Positions 28,792 through 41,672 of a stretch of DNA of 64,000 bases are shown here, piece after piece. Position 1 is the first letter of the stretch. The number at the start of each line of letters is the position of its first letter. The stretch is from Alcaligenes faecalis (GTDB lineage: Bacteria > Pseudomonadota > Gammaproteobacteria > Burkholderiales > Burkholderiaceae_B). Location: positions 3,499,235-3,563,234 of the forward strand of contig NZ_CP031012.1 of the NCBI RefSeq assembly GCF_009497775.1, written 5' to 3'. A model generated the notes under the pieces. It made no database searches, was not told the DNA's origin, and saw only the letters and a program-made list of their open reading frames with translations. The position numbers and the translations under genes were made by a program.

Positions 28792-31700
28792 TTATATATT
28801 CAAAGTTGTCTGGTTCTTGCGGCGCATGAAGCGATGGCGCAAACGATCCAGATAAAGATAAACCACCGGCGTGGTGTACAAGGTCAGGATTTGACTGAGC
28901 ACCAAACCACCCACAATGGTGACCCCCAAGGGCTGGCGCATTTCCACGCCCGGCCCGGAAGCCAGAATCAAGGGAATAGCACCAAAGATGGCCGACAAGG
29001 TCGTCATCATAATGGGACGGAAACGCACCAGGCAGGCTTCGTAAATGGCTTCACGCGAACCCATGCCGCGCTCGCGCTCCATCTGCAAGGCGTAGTCCAC
29101 CATCATGATGGCGTTTTTCTTGACGATACCAATCAGCAGGAACACCCCGATCATGGCAATCAGGTTGAACTCGCCACTGGTCATCATCAAGGCCAGCAAA
29201 GCCCCAATCCCGGCCGAAGGCAAGGTGGACAGAATGGTGAGCGGGTGCATATAGCTCTCGTACAGCATCCCCAGCACGATATACAAAGCCACCAAAGCGG
29301 CCAGGAACATCATCGGCTGCTTGGCCAGAGCATCGAGCATCTGCGCCGTATTACCTTCAAACCCGGCCTGAATCTCACGTGTAGGCAACTGAATCCGGGC
29401 CATAGCCTGTTCAATAGCCGCTGTGGCCTGACTGAGAGTGACGCCTTCGGCCAGGCCGAAGGACACGGACTCGGCCACCAGCAAGCCCATATGGTTAATG
29501 CTGCGCGGGGCGGTACCGGTCGTGAAGCGCGTAAAGGCGGACAAGGGAACGCGGGTGCCATCTTTGGCAACGACCTCGATTTCCTTCAGGGACTCCAGAT
29601 CCTGTGCAAAACGCGGCTCCACTTCCATGACCACGTAATACTGGTTCAAGCGACCAAAAATCGTGGAGACCTGACGCTGGGAAAAGGAGTTGTTCAGGGT
29701 ACCGGCCACCATGGACATATCAATGCCCAGGCGCGTCGCCAGATCACGGTCAATTTCCAGCTGGACCAGACCGGCCTTGTCGTCTGTGCCTGTGTCCACA
29801 TCCACCAGCTCTGGCAACTCGGCCATGGCTTGCTGAACCTTGGGCAACCAGGTTTTCAACAGTTCCAGATCGCTGCCCAGCAAGGAATAGTCGTAAGAGC
29901 CACTGCGCCCGCCACCCCCACTACCAACCGGAATATCCTGCTGCGGCACCATGAACATGCGCGCACCCGGCGTGGTGGATAAAGGATCACGCAAGCGATT
30001 CACAATATCCGTCGTGCTGGCTTTGCGCTCGTCCATGGGCTTGAGTTCAACCAGAATGAAGGACGAGGTACTGCCACTGCGGCCACCGGCAAACACGGCC
30101 ACCGAACGAATGTCCGGGTCCTGATTCAGAATGGAACGGAAATATTCCAGCTTGGGCACCATGGACTGGAAGGAAGTCCCCCTGTCGACCCGGAAAAAGC
30201 CCATCAACTGGCCGGTATCCTGCTGTGGGAACAGTCCCTTGGGCACCACGGTATAGAGGTACACATTCAGGCCAATCGTGACGAACAAGGAGAACAGCAT
30301 CAGGCGATGATGCTTGAGCGCCCATCCCAGGGAACTCCGGTAACCACGCCAGCTGACACTGCCTATCCAGCCCAAAAAGCGGCTGATAGGGTTGGTGGGC
30401 TCATGCTCCTGTGGCCCAGGACGCAGCAGGCGCGATGACATCATGGGCGTCAGCATCAAGGAGATCACCAGGGACACCAGCACAGCGGTACACAAGGTGA
30501 CGGCAAACTCCATGAACAAGCGCCCCGCCAGCCCCCCGATCAACCACAAGGGGATGAACACCGCCACCAGCGACAGGCTCATGGCCGTGACGGTAAAGCC
30601 CACCTCGCGCGTCCCGCGCAAGGCCGCCCGCATAGGGGACAAGCCTTTTTCCAGGTAACGCATAATGCTTTCCAGCACCACGATGGCGTCATCCACCACA
30701 AAGCCGGTAGCCACAATCAGGGCCATCAGGGAAATGGTATTCAGCGTAAAGCCGAACAAATGCATGAAGGCAAAGGTACTGATCAAGGACGCTGGTACGG
30801 CAATGGCTGGAATCAAGGCCGCGCGCCAGTTGCGCAGGAACAGCAAGACCACCAGCACCACCAGGGCCACCGCAATAATCAGGGTCAGCTGGGCCTCTTC
30901 CAGCGTGGCGCGGATACTGGGAGTGCGGTCCTGAGCCACCGTCAATTGCGCCTGGCTGGGCAGCATGTCCTCGATACTCTCCAGGCGTTCACGAATGGTA
31001 TTGACCGTCTCGATAATATTCGCGCCCGCCTGACGACGCACAATCAACAGCACCGCTTCCTGGTTATTCCAGTAACCCATGCTGTGAATGTTCTCGACGG
31101 AGTCCTCGACCTTGGCCACATCCCCCAAACGGATAATCTGCCCGTCCTGATTCTTCAGAATCAAGGGATCAAAAAACCGTGCCTGGTTGTACTGCTTGCC
31201 CGAGTTGATCTGCCACTGGCCCTGCTCGCTTTCCAGGTAGCCATTAGGACGCAGACTGTTGGCGTTATTGATCACCGCACGCACATCGTCCAGCGCAATA
31301 CCGGCTGAAGCCAAGGCCTTGGGATTCAGTCCCACCCGCACCGCAGGCAAGGAGCCACCGCCCACGTCTACCGAACCGACACCCGGAATCTGTGCCAGCT
31401 TTTGCTGCACAATGCCGCTGGCCATATCAAAGAGCTGGGCCTTGTTTGCCGTCTGCGAAGTCAGCGCCAGCACCATGATGGGCATGGACGAGGGATTGAC
31501 CTTCTCGTAGGTGGGCACGCTGGACATGCCCGAGGGCAACATGGGCCGGGCCTGATTGATCGCGGCCTGCACATCGCGCGCAGCCCCTTCAATATCCCGG
31601 TCCAGCTCAAACACCAGCATGATCTGGGCCGAACCCTCGCTGCTGCGAGAACTCATTTCAGACACACCGGCAATAGAACCCAAGGCCTGCTCCAGCGGGG

Positions 31701-31896
31701 TCGCCACGCTGGAGGCCATGGTTTCAGGGCTGGCACCGGGCAAACTGGCCGAGATCGCAATCACCGGAAAATCCATTTCCGGCAAAGACGCCACGGGCAA
31801 GAGCCGCAAGGACAATGCGCCCACCAGGACCATCGCCAGTGCCAGCAGGCTGGAGCCCACTGGCCGAAAGATAAACAGCCCTAACAAGCGTTTCAT
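28792..31896 (-). CDS. mdtC: RND multidrug efflux permease, MdtC/MuxC type
   Basis: This inner-membrane proton antiporter of 1034 residues has 12 membrane segments and two large periplasmic loops (AcrB family). Proton-relay residues lie in the TM4 region [24 protein letters not shown]. It begins [29 protein letters not shown]. MdtB and MdtC form a mixed trimer in related systems; both genes here are intact. The start overlaps the mdtB stop by 4 bases. Confidence 0.93.
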   Translation of the reverse strand: MKRLLGLFIFRPVGSSLLALAMVLVGALSLRLLPVASLPEMDFPVIAISASLPGASPETMASSVATPLEQALGSIAGVSEMSSRSSEGSAQIMLVFELDRDIEGAARDVQAAINQARPMLPSGMSSVPTYEKVNPSSMPIMVLALTSQTANKAQLFDMASGIVQQKLAQIPGVGSVDVGGGSLPAVRVGLNPKALASAGIALDDVRAVINNANSLRPNGYLESEQGQWQINSGKQYNQARFFDPLILKNQDGQIIRLGDVAKVEDSVENIHSMGYWNNQEAVLLIVRRQAGANIIETVNTIRERLESIEDMLPSQAQLTVAQDRTPSIRATLEEAQLTLIIAVALVVLVVLLFLRNWRAALIPAIAVPASLISTFAFMHLFGFTLNTISLMALIVATGFVVDDAIVVLESIMRYLEKGLSPMRAALRGTREVGFTVTAMSLSLVAVFIPLWLIGGLAGRLFMEFAVTLCTAVLVSLVISLMLTPMMSSRLLRPGPQEHEPTNPISRFLGWIGSVSWRGYRSSLGWALKHHRLMLFSLFVTIGLNVYLYTVVPKGLFPQQDTGQLMGFFRVDRGTSFQSMVPKLEYFRSILNQDPDIRSVAVFAGGRSGSTSSFILVELKPMDERKASTTDIVNRLRDPLSTTPGARMFMVPQQDIPVGSGGGGRSGSYDYSLLGSDLELLKTWLPKVQQAMAELPELVDVDTGTDDKAGLVQLEIDRDLATRLGIDMSMVAGTLNNSFSQRQVSTIFGRLNQYYVVMEVEPRFAQDLESLKEIEVVAKDGTRVPLSAFTRFTTGTAPRSINHMGLLVAESVSFGLAEGVTLSQATAAIEQAMARIQLPTREIQAGFEGNTAQMLDALAKQPMMFLAALVALYIVLGMLYESYMHPLTILSTLPSAGIGALLALMMTSGEFNLIAMIGVFLLIGIVKKNAIMMVDYALQMERERGMGSREAIYEACLVRFRPIMMTTLSAIFGAIPLILASGPGVEMRQPLGVTIVGGLVLSQILTLYTTPVVYLYLDRLRHRFMRRKNQTTLNI

Positions 31897-34800
31897 GTCG
31901 ACTCGCGTACCGACTTAGCGCCATTACGGGTAAAGCGGTCAAAAAACAGATAAATCACGGGAGTCGTAAACAAGGTCAACACCTGGCTGGCCAACAGCCC
32001 GCCCACCATGACCAGACCCAGCGGTTGACGCAGTTCTGCGCCAGAGCCGGTAGCCAACATCAGCGGAATGGCACTGAACAAGGCCGCCAGCGTGGTCATC
32101 AGGATGGGGCGAAAACGCAGCAAGGCGGCCTGGTGAATGGCCTCTTGCGGTTTCATGCCCTGCTCGCGCTGCGCCTCCAGGGCGAAGTCGATCATCATGA
32201 TGGCGTTCTTTTTCACGATACCAATCAGCAGGATGATCCCGATCACCCCCACCATGTCCAGGTCCCGCCCGGCCAACAGCAAGGCCAGCAAGGCCCCGAT
32301 GGCGGCAGAGGGCAAGGTCGACAGAATAGTGATGGGGTGGATATAGCTTTCGTACAAAACACCCAGCACGATATACATGGTCAGCACGGCGGCCAACATC
32401 AGCCACAAGGTGCTGGACAAGGAGGCATGGAAGGCCTTGGCGGCACCCAGATAGCGGGTATCCACCGAGGACGGCATGCCAATCTGATCAGGCACGGTTT
32501 CAATGGCTTCAATGGCGTCGGACAGGGAATAGCCATCGGCCAGGTCAAAGGACACGTTAACGGACGGGAACTGCCCCAAGCGCTCTACCGACAGGGTTGT
32601 GGGAACCAGCTGGATACGCGCCAGAGAGGTAATCGGCACGGGTGTGCCCGCCGCCGTCATCACATGGATATTTTCCAGATCCTGCGGGCCCTGGCGGTAT
32701 TGATCCTTGACCTCCAGCACGACGCGGTACTGGGCAGACTGCGTGTAGATCGTGGAGATCAAACGCTGCCCGAAAGCGTCGTACAGTGCATCGTCGATAT
32801 TTGCTTTGGTCACGCCCACACGGGCTGCCGCGTCCCGGTCTATATCCAGCAGCACTTGCAAGCCATCGTTTTGCAGGCTCATGGACGCATCTTTAATCTG
32901 CGGCAAGGCATTGACGGCATCCAGCCAGCGCGGCATCCAGGTGGTCAGCACCTGCGTTTCCGGGTCCGACAAGGCCATCTGGTACACATTGCGGCTGATC
33001 TGGTCATCCACCGTCAGTTCCTGAATGGACTGTTGGTAGACCGACAAACCGGGAATATCTTTCAGGCGCTCATCCAGCCTGCTCATGATTTCATTGGCGC
33101 TGGCCCGGCCCGAGCCAATGGGCTTCAAGGCAATTTGCAAGCGGCCATTATTCAAGGTGGCGTTCGTACCATCTACCCCGATAAAAGAGGTAACGGCTTC
33201 CACATCCGGGTCTTCCAGCACAATCGCAACGGCTTGCTGCTGCAAGTTCCCCATTGCGCGGAACGAGGCGGTTTGCGGTCCTTGGGTAATCGCTTGAATC
33301 AGGCCGGTATCCTGTTGCGGGAAAAAGCCTTTGGGAACGATCACGTACAGCAGACCCGTCAACACCACCGTACCCAGAGCCACCCATAAGGTCAGCGTCT
33401 GGTGACGCAGCACCACGATCAGGCCACGATCGTAAGCCGCAATAATACGGTCCATCTGGTCACCCAGCCAGGTGGTGAAGCGGCCATACTGGCGCTCGTC
33501 CTCGGGCTTGAGCATGCGCGCGCACATCATGGGCGTGAGCGTCAGCGAAATGAACAGGGACAGCAGGATGGCGACGGCCAGGGTAATGGCGAACTCACGG
33601 AACAGACGGCCGATAACATCGCTCATGAACAGTAGCGGGATCAGCACGGCGATCAGGGAGATGGTCAGCGACAGCAAGGTAAAGCCAATCTGCGCCGCGC
33701 CCTTCAAGGCAGCCTGCAAGGCTGTTTCACCCTTTTCGATATAGCGGGCGATGTTCTCGATCATCACGATCGCATCGTCCACCACAAAGCCGGTGGCAAC
33801 CGTCAAGGCCATCAGGGTCAGGTTATTAATACTGAAGCCCCACATCAGCATGATGGCAAAAGTGGCGATCAGGGAAATGGGCACGACAACGCTAGGAATC
33901 AGCGTGGCCGTCCAGGTGCGCAGGAACACAAAGGTCACCAGCACCACCAGCACAATGGCCAGCATCATTTCCTTTTGCACATGGTCAACCGAGTCCCGGA
34001 TGGTCTGGGTACGATCCGTGGCCACTTCCACATCCACACCAACCGGCAGGGAACGGCGTATCTCGGGCAGCAGGCTTTGAATCTGGTCCACCACATCAAT
34101 GACGTTGGCCCCAGGCTGACGCTGGATATTCAGCAAGATCGCGGGTACGGTCCCCATCCAGGCGGCCTGACGCACATCCTGCGCATCCCGCACAACCTTG
34201 GCCAATTCGCCCAGGCGCACAGCAGCACCGTCCTTGTAGCTGACGATCAGGTTTTCATAATCCTGTACGGATTGCAGCTGCTCGTTGGCGCCGATACTGG
34301 TGGAACGCTGTGGCCCATCCAGATTGCCCTTGGGCTGGTTCACGTTGGCCGCGGTCACCGCTTGCCGCAGGTGACTTAACGTCAGATTGCGGACTGCCAA
34401 GGCATTGGGATCGGCCTGAATACGCATGGCCGGCTCCTGACCACCCGCAATGCTGACCAGACCCACGCCCGTCACCTGCGAGAGCTTTTGCGCGACCCGC
34501 ACATCAATCAGGTCACGCACCTCGTGCAAGGGCATATTGGGGGAAGTCACCGCCAGGGAAATAACCGGGGTATCGGCCGGATTGACCTTGTTATAGATAG
34601 GCGGCGCGGGCAAATCATTGGGCAGCATATTGGAGGCGGCATTAATCGCCGCCTGCACTTCTTGCTCGGCCACATCCAGGGGCAGGCCCAAATCGAACTG
34701 CAAGGTAATGCGCGATGCACCGCCCGAGCTGGACGAAATCATCTGCGACAGCCCCGACATACTGCCGAAGCGCCGCTCCAGCGGTGAGGTAATCAAAGCA

Positions 34801-34979
34801 GCCACCACATCCGGGCTGGCACCCGGATAGAGCGTGACCACCTGAATCGTGGGGTAATCCACCTGCGGCAACGCGGCCACGGGCAACATGCGGTAGGCCA
34901 GCAAGCCGGACACCAGCAAGGCCACCATCGCCAAGGTGGTAGCCACCGGGCGCAGGATAAAGATACGCGACATGCTCAC
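31893..34979 (-). CDS. mdtB: RND multidrug efflux permease, MdtB/MuxB type
   Basis: The second RND permease of the operon has 1028 residues. It opens with [44 protein letters not shown] and has the TM4 stretch [24 protein letters not shown] with paired Asp residues of the proton path. It is adjacent to mdtA (3-base gap) and overlaps mdtC. Substrates in related pumps include novobiocin, bile salts and other amphiphiles; those of this pump are unknown. Confidence 0.93.
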   Translation of the reverse strand: MSMSRIFILRPVATTLAMVALLVSGLLAYRMLPVAALPQVDYPTIQVVTLYPGASPDVVAALITSPLERRFGSMSGLSQMISSSSGGASRITLQFDLGLPLDVAEQEVQAAINAASNMLPNDLPAPPIYNKVNPADTPVISLAVTSPNMPLHEVRDLIDVRVAQKLSQVTGVGLVSIAGGQEPAMRIQADPNALAVRNLTLSHLRQAVTAANVNQPKGNLDGPQRSTSIGANEQLQSVQDYENLIVSYKDGAAVRLGELAKVVRDAQDVRQAAWMGTVPAILLNIQRQPGANVIDVVDQIQSLLPEIRRSLPVGVDVEVATDRTQTIRDSVDHVQKEMMLAIVLVVLVTFVFLRTWTATLIPSVVVPISLIATFAIMLMWGFSINNLTLMALTVATGFVVDDAIVMIENIARYIEKGETALQAALKGAAQIGFTLLSLTISLIAVLIPLLFMSDVIGRLFREFAITLAVAILLSLFISLTLTPMMCARMLKPEDERQYGRFTTWLGDQMDRIIAAYDRGLIVVLRHQTLTLWVALGTVVLTGLLYVIVPKGFFPQQDTGLIQAITQGPQTASFRAMGNLQQQAVAIVLEDPDVEAVTSFIGVDGTNATLNNGRLQIALKPIGSGRASANEIMSRLDERLKDIPGLSVYQQSIQELTVDDQISRNVYQMALSDPETQVLTTWMPRWLDAVNALPQIKDASMSLQNDGLQVLLDIDRDAAARVGVTKANIDDALYDAFGQRLISTIYTQSAQYRVVLEVKDQYRQGPQDLENIHVMTAAGTPVPITSLARIQLVPTTLSVERLGQFPSVNVSFDLADGYSLSDAIEAIETVPDQIGMPSSVDTRYLGAAKAFHASLSSTLWLMLAAVLTMYIVLGVLYESYIHPITILSTLPSAAIGALLALLLAGRDLDMVGVIGIILLIGIVKKNAIMMIDFALEAQREQGMKPQEAIHQAALLRFRPILMTTLAALFSAIPLMLATGSGAELRQPLGLVMVGGLLASQVLTLFTTPVIYLFFDRFTRNGAKSVREST

Positions 34980-34982
34980 GGC

Positions 34983-36254
34983 TTACTCGCTTGCAGGACG
35001 TGGACGGCGACCCTCACCCGGACGTTTGCCCTGCTCTGGCGTGGCGGCTGCATCTGCTGGAGCAGGCTTTTCCTTGGCCTGACCATCTTGCTGCATCACC
35101 TCGACCTCCGAGCCTTCACGCAAACGGTCAGTGCCTTCAACCACCACACGATCGCCCTCTTTCAGGCCAGTTTTAATCAGCGTCAGTTCCAGCGTGGCCG
35201 TACCCAGTTCCACGACTTGGATATGGACCTTGTCCTCGGCATCCAGGGTGTACACATACGTGCCGACCGAGCCCCGTTGCACAGCGTGCGAGGGGATCAG
35301 CAGACCTTGTTCCTGGCCCAAAAAGACGCGGGAATTGACGAATTGATTGGCAAACAGAGTTTCATCGGCATTATCAAACTCGGCCTTCACTTTCAGCGTG
35401 CCGGTATTGATGTCGATCTGGTTATCCAGAGCCTGCAAATGGCCCTTATCCGACAAGAGCTGGCCTTTGCTGTCGATCAGGGACACACGCAAAGGCGATG
35501 CGCTTTTCTTCATGGCCTCCAGCAGGCTGCTCAATTGATTCTGCGGCAAGGAGAATTCCACGCCTATGGGATCAATCTGGGTAATCACGACAATCCCGTC
35601 GGTATTACCGGCAGACACCAGGTTGCCCTGATCCAGCTTGCGCAAGCCCAGGCGGCCATCCAGGGGTGCCGTGATGCGGGTACGATCCAGCTGTACCTGT
35701 GTACGAGCCACTTCTGCCTGATTGGCCTTGATCTGTGCCTGCAGCTGCTGAACAGCGGTTTCCTTGGTTTCCAGGGCCTGGCGAGCAATGGAATTTTGTT
35801 GGAACAGAACACGGTGACGAGCCAGCTCCTGCTGCGCCCCTTTCAGTTGAGCCTGATTCTGCGCCAATTGGCCGCGGGCCTGATCCAGCTGCACCTGATA
35901 GGTACGTGGATCAATCTCGGCCAGCAAGTCACCAGCCTTCACACGCTGGCCGTCCTTGAAATGGATGCGTTCCAGCACGCCATCCACTTCACCGCGCACG
36001 GCGACTGTCTGCAAAGGTTTGACCGTGGCAATCGCATTGACGATCTGATCGATCAAACCTTCCTTGACCGTGGCCACCTGCACCGGGACTTTGGTCGCCC
36101 CCATCATGCCGCGAGGCCCGCGCATGGGGGTGGGCGTACTTGAGGGGGAAGACAGGGCGTAATAAACGAGACCTGCTGTCACCAGCAGCCCGACCACCAC
36201 CCAGACATAGAAGGATCGGGACCGCCGACCTCTGCCTGTGTTCAACTCCGACAT
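34983..36254 (-). CDS. mdtA: RND efflux membrane-fusion protein, MdtA type
   Basis: The periplasmic adaptor joins the permeases to the channel. The 423-residue protein has an N-terminal membrane anchor (SFYVWVVVGLLVTAGLVYYAL), a lipoyl half (VNAIATVKPLQTVAVRGEVDGVLERIHFKDGQRVKAGDLLAEID), a coiled-coil hairpin over about 125-190 rich in Gln/Ala, the second lipoyl half and a beta-barrel. The C-terminus is a charged Pro/Lys/Glu/Arg tail. It is the first gene of mdtABC-channel. The 220-base gap upstream to zapD contains its promoter, but no operator is recognised and no regulator gene is adjacent. Confidence 0.92.
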   Translation of the reverse strand: MSELNTGRGRRSRSFYVWVVVGLLVTAGLVYYALSSPSSTPTPMRGPRGMMGATKVPVQVATVKEGLIDQIVNAIATVKPLQTVAVRGEVDGVLERIHFKDGQRVKAGDLLAEIDPRTYQVQLDQARGQLAQNQAQLKGAQQELARHRVLFQQNSIARQALETKETAVQQLQAQIKANQAEVARTQVQLDRTRITAPLDGRLGLRKLDQGNLVSAGNTDGIVVITQIDPIGVEFSLPQNQLSSLLEAMKKSASPLRVSLIDSKGQLLSDKGHLQALDNQIDINTGTLKVKAEFDNADETLFANQFVNSRVFLGQEQGLLIPSHAVQRGSVGTYVYTLDAEDKVHIQVVELGTATLELTLIKTGLKEGDRVVVEGTDRLREGSEVEVMQQDGQAKEKPAPADAAATPEQGKRPGEGRRPRPASE

Positions 36255-36476
36255 GAATACTCCCCGGCTAAAACTTGATTGTCTCTATGCACGGTCTAAA
36301 TAAGCGTTTAAGCACTACCGATCGTGACGGCGACACGCATTATGCAGCCAAAACACGATAGCAATTAATCTGAAACGATAAAGAGATACAAGCGCTGACA
36401 AAACCGCATCCCTGCTAGACCAAGCTGGCACAGCAAGTATAAAAGCGGCTATCTGAACCTTATATGAACAGCGTTT

Positions 36477-37232
36477 TCAGCCGAAGTTGCAACGGGCCAG
36501 CCTGAAGGGGATATCAACCGTCACGGCCTGCGGTTTCAATTGATTGTCTTGCTGCACAAAGCGTATCCAGATGACGTAGCGGTTGGCGCTCATTTCCGGA
36601 TAGATGCACGCACCGGCGTCCACCCACACTCGCAGCAACTGGAAGGTCTTGCCTGCCAGCATTTCTTGATAGGAACCGTCACGAGCCAGTTGATCAGCCG
36701 AGTCGCCCGACTGACGCAGCAGGCGCAAAATCAGGGCCAGACCCTGATACAGCGGCAGGAAAGACTCCGACCAGCGGCGCAGATCCTGAACACGATCCGT
36801 ATCGGAGCGCTGTTGCCAGGAATAATAAGACGGCATGTCCACCTGGGACGTACCACCGGGCACAGCCACCCGGCCCCGCAAACTGGTCAGCCATTCATTG
36901 TCGCGCAGGCCCTGCCCCACCCGTCCTTGGGCGGACAGATCAGCGGCCGCACGTACAATTTGTTCAATCATCTTGTCCAGCGCTTGCAGCTGAACACCGG
37001 GGTGTTCGCGCAGCGCAGCCAGCGCCACGCGCTGACGCTCCAGGTCTTGAAGAACGGCAGAACGCAAATCGGTCCGATCTGCGATGTCCAGCAAATCAAA
37101 CAAAGTCGCTACAGCGATCTGATGCGAGTACGCATCCTGGTTGGCTGAAAAATGAAACAGCCTATCGAACAAATATTCGACTCTCAGTAAAGCCCGGACA
37201 CGCTCATTGCAGGGGTATTCGTATAGAGTCAC
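36477..37232 (-). CDS. zapD: Cell-division protein ZapD
   Basis: ZapD bundles FtsZ filaments at the division ring. The 251-residue product starts YEYPCNERVRALLRVEYLFDRLF and has RGRVAVPGGTSQVDMPSYYSWQ and a C-terminal beta domain, all typical of the family (formerly DUF1342/YacF). Translation starts at GTG. It follows coaE by 50 bases, a conserved pairing in Gammaproteobacteria and Betaproteobacteria. Confidence 0.93.
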   Translation of the reverse strand: MTLYEYPCNERVRALLRVEYLFDRLFHFSANQDAYSHQIAVATLFDLLDIADRTDLRSAVLQDLERQRVALAALREHPGVQLQALDKMIEQIVRAAADLSAQGRVGQGLRDNEWLTSLRGRVAVPGGTSQVDMPSYYSWQQRSDTDRVQDLRRWSESFLPLYQGLALILRLLRQSGDSADQLARDGSYQEMLAGKTFQLLRVWVDAGACIYPEMSANRYVIWIRFVQQDNQLKPQAVTVDIPFRLARCNFG

Positions 37233-37282
37233 GCGTTTAAAAACCTTTTTTTGTCGACTGGAGGGTCAGACACGTCGTGTTG

Positions 37283-37885
37283 TCAGGCAGCCAAGGCACA
37301 CCAGCGTTGGTGTACTGCCCGCGCCCGCTCTTCCAACAAGGGCAAAGTCGTCTGCCCGTCATTCAGAACCACGTCGTCGGCCACGTCCAGGCGCTGTTGA
37401 CGTTGCGCCTGTGCTGCCATGATACGTTCAATTGTGGCCACTGCCAGCCCGTTACGCTTCTGTACGCGCTCGATCTGGGCCGCTTCATCACAATCTACAA
37501 CGCAAATCCGGTCCACGCGGTCGCGCCATCGTCCTGACTCCACCAGCAAGGGTACAACCACAACAAGATAACATCCTTGCGCTTTCAAGGTCTGTGCTTT
37601 TGTTACGTTCCAAATCAGGGGATGAATGATCGCTTCCAGCCTGTGGCGGGCATCGGGATCGGCAAACACACAGGCCCGCATCCAATCCCGGTCCATGGAA
37701 CCATCTGCTGCCAAAGCATCTACACCAAAGGCGGCACGAATCGGCTCAATGGCCAGGCCACCGGGCGCAGTCAGTTCATGCGCGATAACATCCGTATCCA
37801 CGACGGCCGCCCCCCAGGAGGCAAAAAAATTGGCCACCTGGCTTTTGCCCGATCCAATTCCACCGGTCAGCCCAATCGTCAGCAT
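37283..37885 (-). CDS. coaE: Dephospho-CoA kinase
   Basis: CoaE performs the last step of coenzyme A synthesis. The 200-residue protein starts MLTIGLTGGIGSGKSQVANFF with the P-loop. It has the VVDTDVIAHEL motif (catalytic Asp), the DARHRLEAIIHPLI lid region and VPLLVESGRW. The start at 37885 puts the P-loop at the usual position; the frame is open 8 codons further. Confidence 0.95.
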   Translation of the reverse strand: MLTIGLTGGIGSGKSQVANFFASWGAAVVDTDVIAHELTAPGGLAIEPIRAAFGVDALAADGSMDRDWMRACVFADPDARHRLEAIIHPLIWNVTKAQTLKAQGCYLVVVVPLLVESGRWRDRVDRICVVDCDEAAQIERVQKRNGLAVATIERIMAAQAQRQQRLDVADDVVLNDGQTTLPLLEERARAVHQRWCALAA

Positions 37886-38019
37886 GCGCAATCCACGGAT
37901 AAAAAACAAAACTGTAACGTACCCGCGCCAATCCTCCTACCCTGAATAGACCTGATACTGTCCCGCCGCCCCTGGTCTAGCGTAGAATTCAGCTATCAAC
38001 CAGTCCACGGAAGCCCGCC

Positions 38020-38658
38020 ATGTCTTTCACCAAGATTTCTCCCCTGCGTTCCCTTACCTTGCTTTCGGTCGTTTTGCTGGCGGCATGTGCCCAGGCACCC
38101 GTTCAGCCAGCCCCCAACGAGGGTCGTGACTCCACCCAGAAAGACGCCCTGCGCCAGGCGCAAGGTAGCGGCAACGCCCGTGCTCCATCGCAAATCAATT
38201 TGGGCTTTGGCAACCAGGAAGGCCTGCACGCCATTACACCGGCCCGCGCCGAACAGCCTGCCGCCCAGGCAGATCGCAGCGTTCCCGAACTGGCCGAACC
38301 CAAAACCTTCCTGGGTACCCTGTCCTGCCCGCCACAAAGCGGCGCTTGCGAGCCCTACAAAATCAGCGTGACCCTGGCTCCAGCTGGCCAATGGCGTATG
38401 CGCGCCACCCCGGTAGGCGCGGGTCAGGAACACCACAAGAGTGGTTGCTGGGTTCCAATCGGCACACAGCCCACCCGCATCGCCCTGCTGGCCGAGAACG
38501 ACTCGACCCTGGCAGACCTGAGCTTTGTGAACAACAACGTCTTGCGCATCAACACGTTCAACCAGCAGCGCCCCACGCTGGAAAGCCACATGACCCGCCA
38601 GGCCGACCTGGACCCGGTCAACGAACTGGACGGCAAGGCCACCCCAGCCTGCCGCTAA
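38020..38658 (+). CDS. Hypothetical lipoprotein
   Basis: This 212-residue product has an N-terminal signal ending in a lipobox LLAAC (Cys near residue 23), a Pro/Gln/Asn-rich linker, and a compact C-terminal domain. The domain has four cysteines (LSCPPQSGACEPYKISVTL, GCWVPIGTQ and a final TPAC) that could form disulphides in the periplasm. No family is recognised. It stands alone between coaE (divergent) and the small HTH gene (convergent, stops one base apart). Confidence 0.75.
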   Translation: MSFTKISPLRSLTLLSVVLLAACAQAPVQPAPNEGRDSTQKDALRQAQGSGNARAPSQINLGFGNQEGLHAITPARAEQPAAQADRSVPELAEPKTFLGTLSCPPQSGACEPYKISVTLAPAGQWRMRATPVGAGQEHHKSGCWVPIGTQPTRIALLAENDSTLADLSFVNNNVLRINTFNQQRPTLESHMTRQADLDPVNELDGKATPACR

Positions 38659-38659
38659 G

Positions 38660-38935
38660 CTAAGGCACAGACAGGCCGCCTACCAGGCTGGGCGGCAACA
38701 CATCCCGCAGGCCCGGCTCGCTGAACACAAAGCGAGTCAATTCAACCGCATTGCGCACGCGTAACTTCTGAAAAACGCGTGCCCGATGCGCTTCCACCGT
38801 ACGCTGGGAAATCTCCAATTCAGCCGCAATCACCTTATTCGCCTTGCCAATGGCGATATAAGACAGCACGTCGCGCTCGCGCGGAGTCAGACTTTCAAAC
38901 AGCACAGAGGCGGGCAGATGACTATTCAATACCAT
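38660..38935 (-). CDS. Stand-alone LuxR-type (GerE) HTH regulator
   Basis: The product of about 91 residues is little more than a LuxR-type HTH domain (LTPRERDVLSYIAIGKANKVIAAELEISQRTVEAHRARVFQKLRVRNAVELTRF), as found at the C-terminus of FixJ/NarL response regulators, with no receiver domain. The ATG at 38935 has GAG upstream; a longer start at 38995 (111 residues) cannot be excluded. It may bind DNA without phosphorylation control. It faces the 660-base gap that holds the large palindrome. Confidence 0.8.
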   Translation of the reverse strand: MVLNSHLPASVLFESLTPRERDVLSYIAIGKANKVIAAELEISQRTVEAHRARVFQKLRVRNAVELTRFVFSEPGLRDVLPPSLVGGLSVP

Positions 38936-39265
38936 GTCAGTCTCGTATATCTGTACCAGGCGAACAGGCCGCCTGCGATGTGAAAAGTTAACCATAGACA
39001 GAGTTTGTCATTTTAGGCAGTGACTACGCGACTGTTAACTTATACGGGATGTTTTTGTCACGGGACTAATATAGAGACGAGAATTTCAATGCGCCGGAAA
39101 ACAGCCATTTCAAGCGACAAATTGGCGATAAGCACAGGCAAAACTAGCCCCCTATCACCCACCCAAAACGCATCAATCACCTAGGTCAAACTCACCTAGC
39201 GGGCAGGCACGAGCACAAAACCCCACCCATAAACTGCCAACAAAGCTGGCAATCTACGGCTATGA

Positions 39266-39496
39266 GCCACTCTGGCGCGCGGCTCAGGGGGACGGCGATT
39301 CAGACTGCTTGCCGCGGGCGAGAGATAGCGTAGGGAGGCAAGCACCCTGCTGTTTGACCCCGACGCTTGTACTTGGTCCGGGGGACCAAGTACCGGGTGA
39401 GTTCAGGGTGCGCCCGGAGCTATCTCTCGACAAGGGCACCGGTGCGCAGCACCGGCAAGTAGTCAGCCGTCCCCCTGAGCCGCGCGCCAGAGTGGC
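39266..39496. repeat. 231-bp palindrome with perfect 31-bp outer arms
   Basis: The 31 bases at 39266-39296 are repeated exactly in inverse orientation at 39466-39496. The centre at 39369-39393 is another perfect inverted repeat, GTACTTGGTCC-GGG-GGACCAAGTAC, and both are centred on base 39381. Between them further segments pair: CGAGAGATAGC with its complement and GCACCCTG with CAGGGTGC. One arm carries an extra small hairpin (CCGGTGC/GCACCGG). The whole unit can fold as one long hairpin or a cruciform. Confidence 0.95.
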
Positions 39497-39606
39497 GTCT
39501 TACTGAATGCATCCATGGCATGAATAGGCACAAGGTCGCTACTACTAACAACCAGAAAACCAGAAAACCAGACGCAGACTTACAAAGCCCCCCCCCCTGC
39601 AGACAT

Positions 39607-39635
39607 AAAAAAAGCACAGTAAAAACTGTGCTTTT
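39607..39635 (-). terminator. Rho-independent terminator of panC
   Basis: AAAAGCACAGT pairs with ACTGTGCTTTT. On the minus strand the stem is followed by seven T, 22 bases after the panC stop. Confidence 0.9.
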
Positions 39636-39656
39636 CTCACCAAACAACACAAGAAA

Positions 39657-41386
<1,730 letters not shown>

Positions 41387-41404
41387 AGGCGCAGGTGTAC
41401 AGAT

Positions 41405-41596
41405 TTAGTTGTTTTCGTAGTACACGTAAGGTTTCTGAGGCGTGCGAGCAGCCTTGTAACCGTCTTGCAGTTCCTGATCAATCTGCTTGTCCCACAGACG
41501 ATAGCGGCCTTCGCGCTGCCGTGCTTCGGTATCCGCATTCTGATCTTTATACTGTTTAAGAAACTGGGTAATTTCGGATTCGAAATTCTTTGCCAT
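41405..41596 (-). CDS. DUF3460 family small protein
   Basis: This 63-residue hydrophilic protein begins MAKNFESEITQFLKQYKDQN and contains EGRYRLWDK, matching the DUF3460 family seen in Burkholderiales next to scpA and panC. Function is unknown. It has no signal peptide and is rich in Gln, Asp and Tyr. It precedes scpA by 18 bases and is probably the first gene of the DUF3460-scpA-panC run. Confidence 0.88.
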   Translation of the reverse strand: MAKNFESEITQFLKQYKDQNADTEARQREGRYRLWDKQIDQELQDGYKAARTPQKPYVYYENN

Positions 41597-41672
41597 AATA
41601 CCTGTACGCCTAAATAAATTGGATAACAGAAAAGTTTGAGTTTACTGCACCGCACACCAGAGAGTTCGCCGC

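Larger units (their letters stand above)
38996..39656. other. 660-base gene-free region
   Basis: No credible coding frame lies here. It contains an AT-rich promoter-like stretch next to the HTH gene, a 231-bp palindrome (39266-39496), a run of ten C at 39588-39597 and the panC terminator. The repeat ACCAGAAA occurs in tandem near 39550-39570. Confidence 0.8.
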
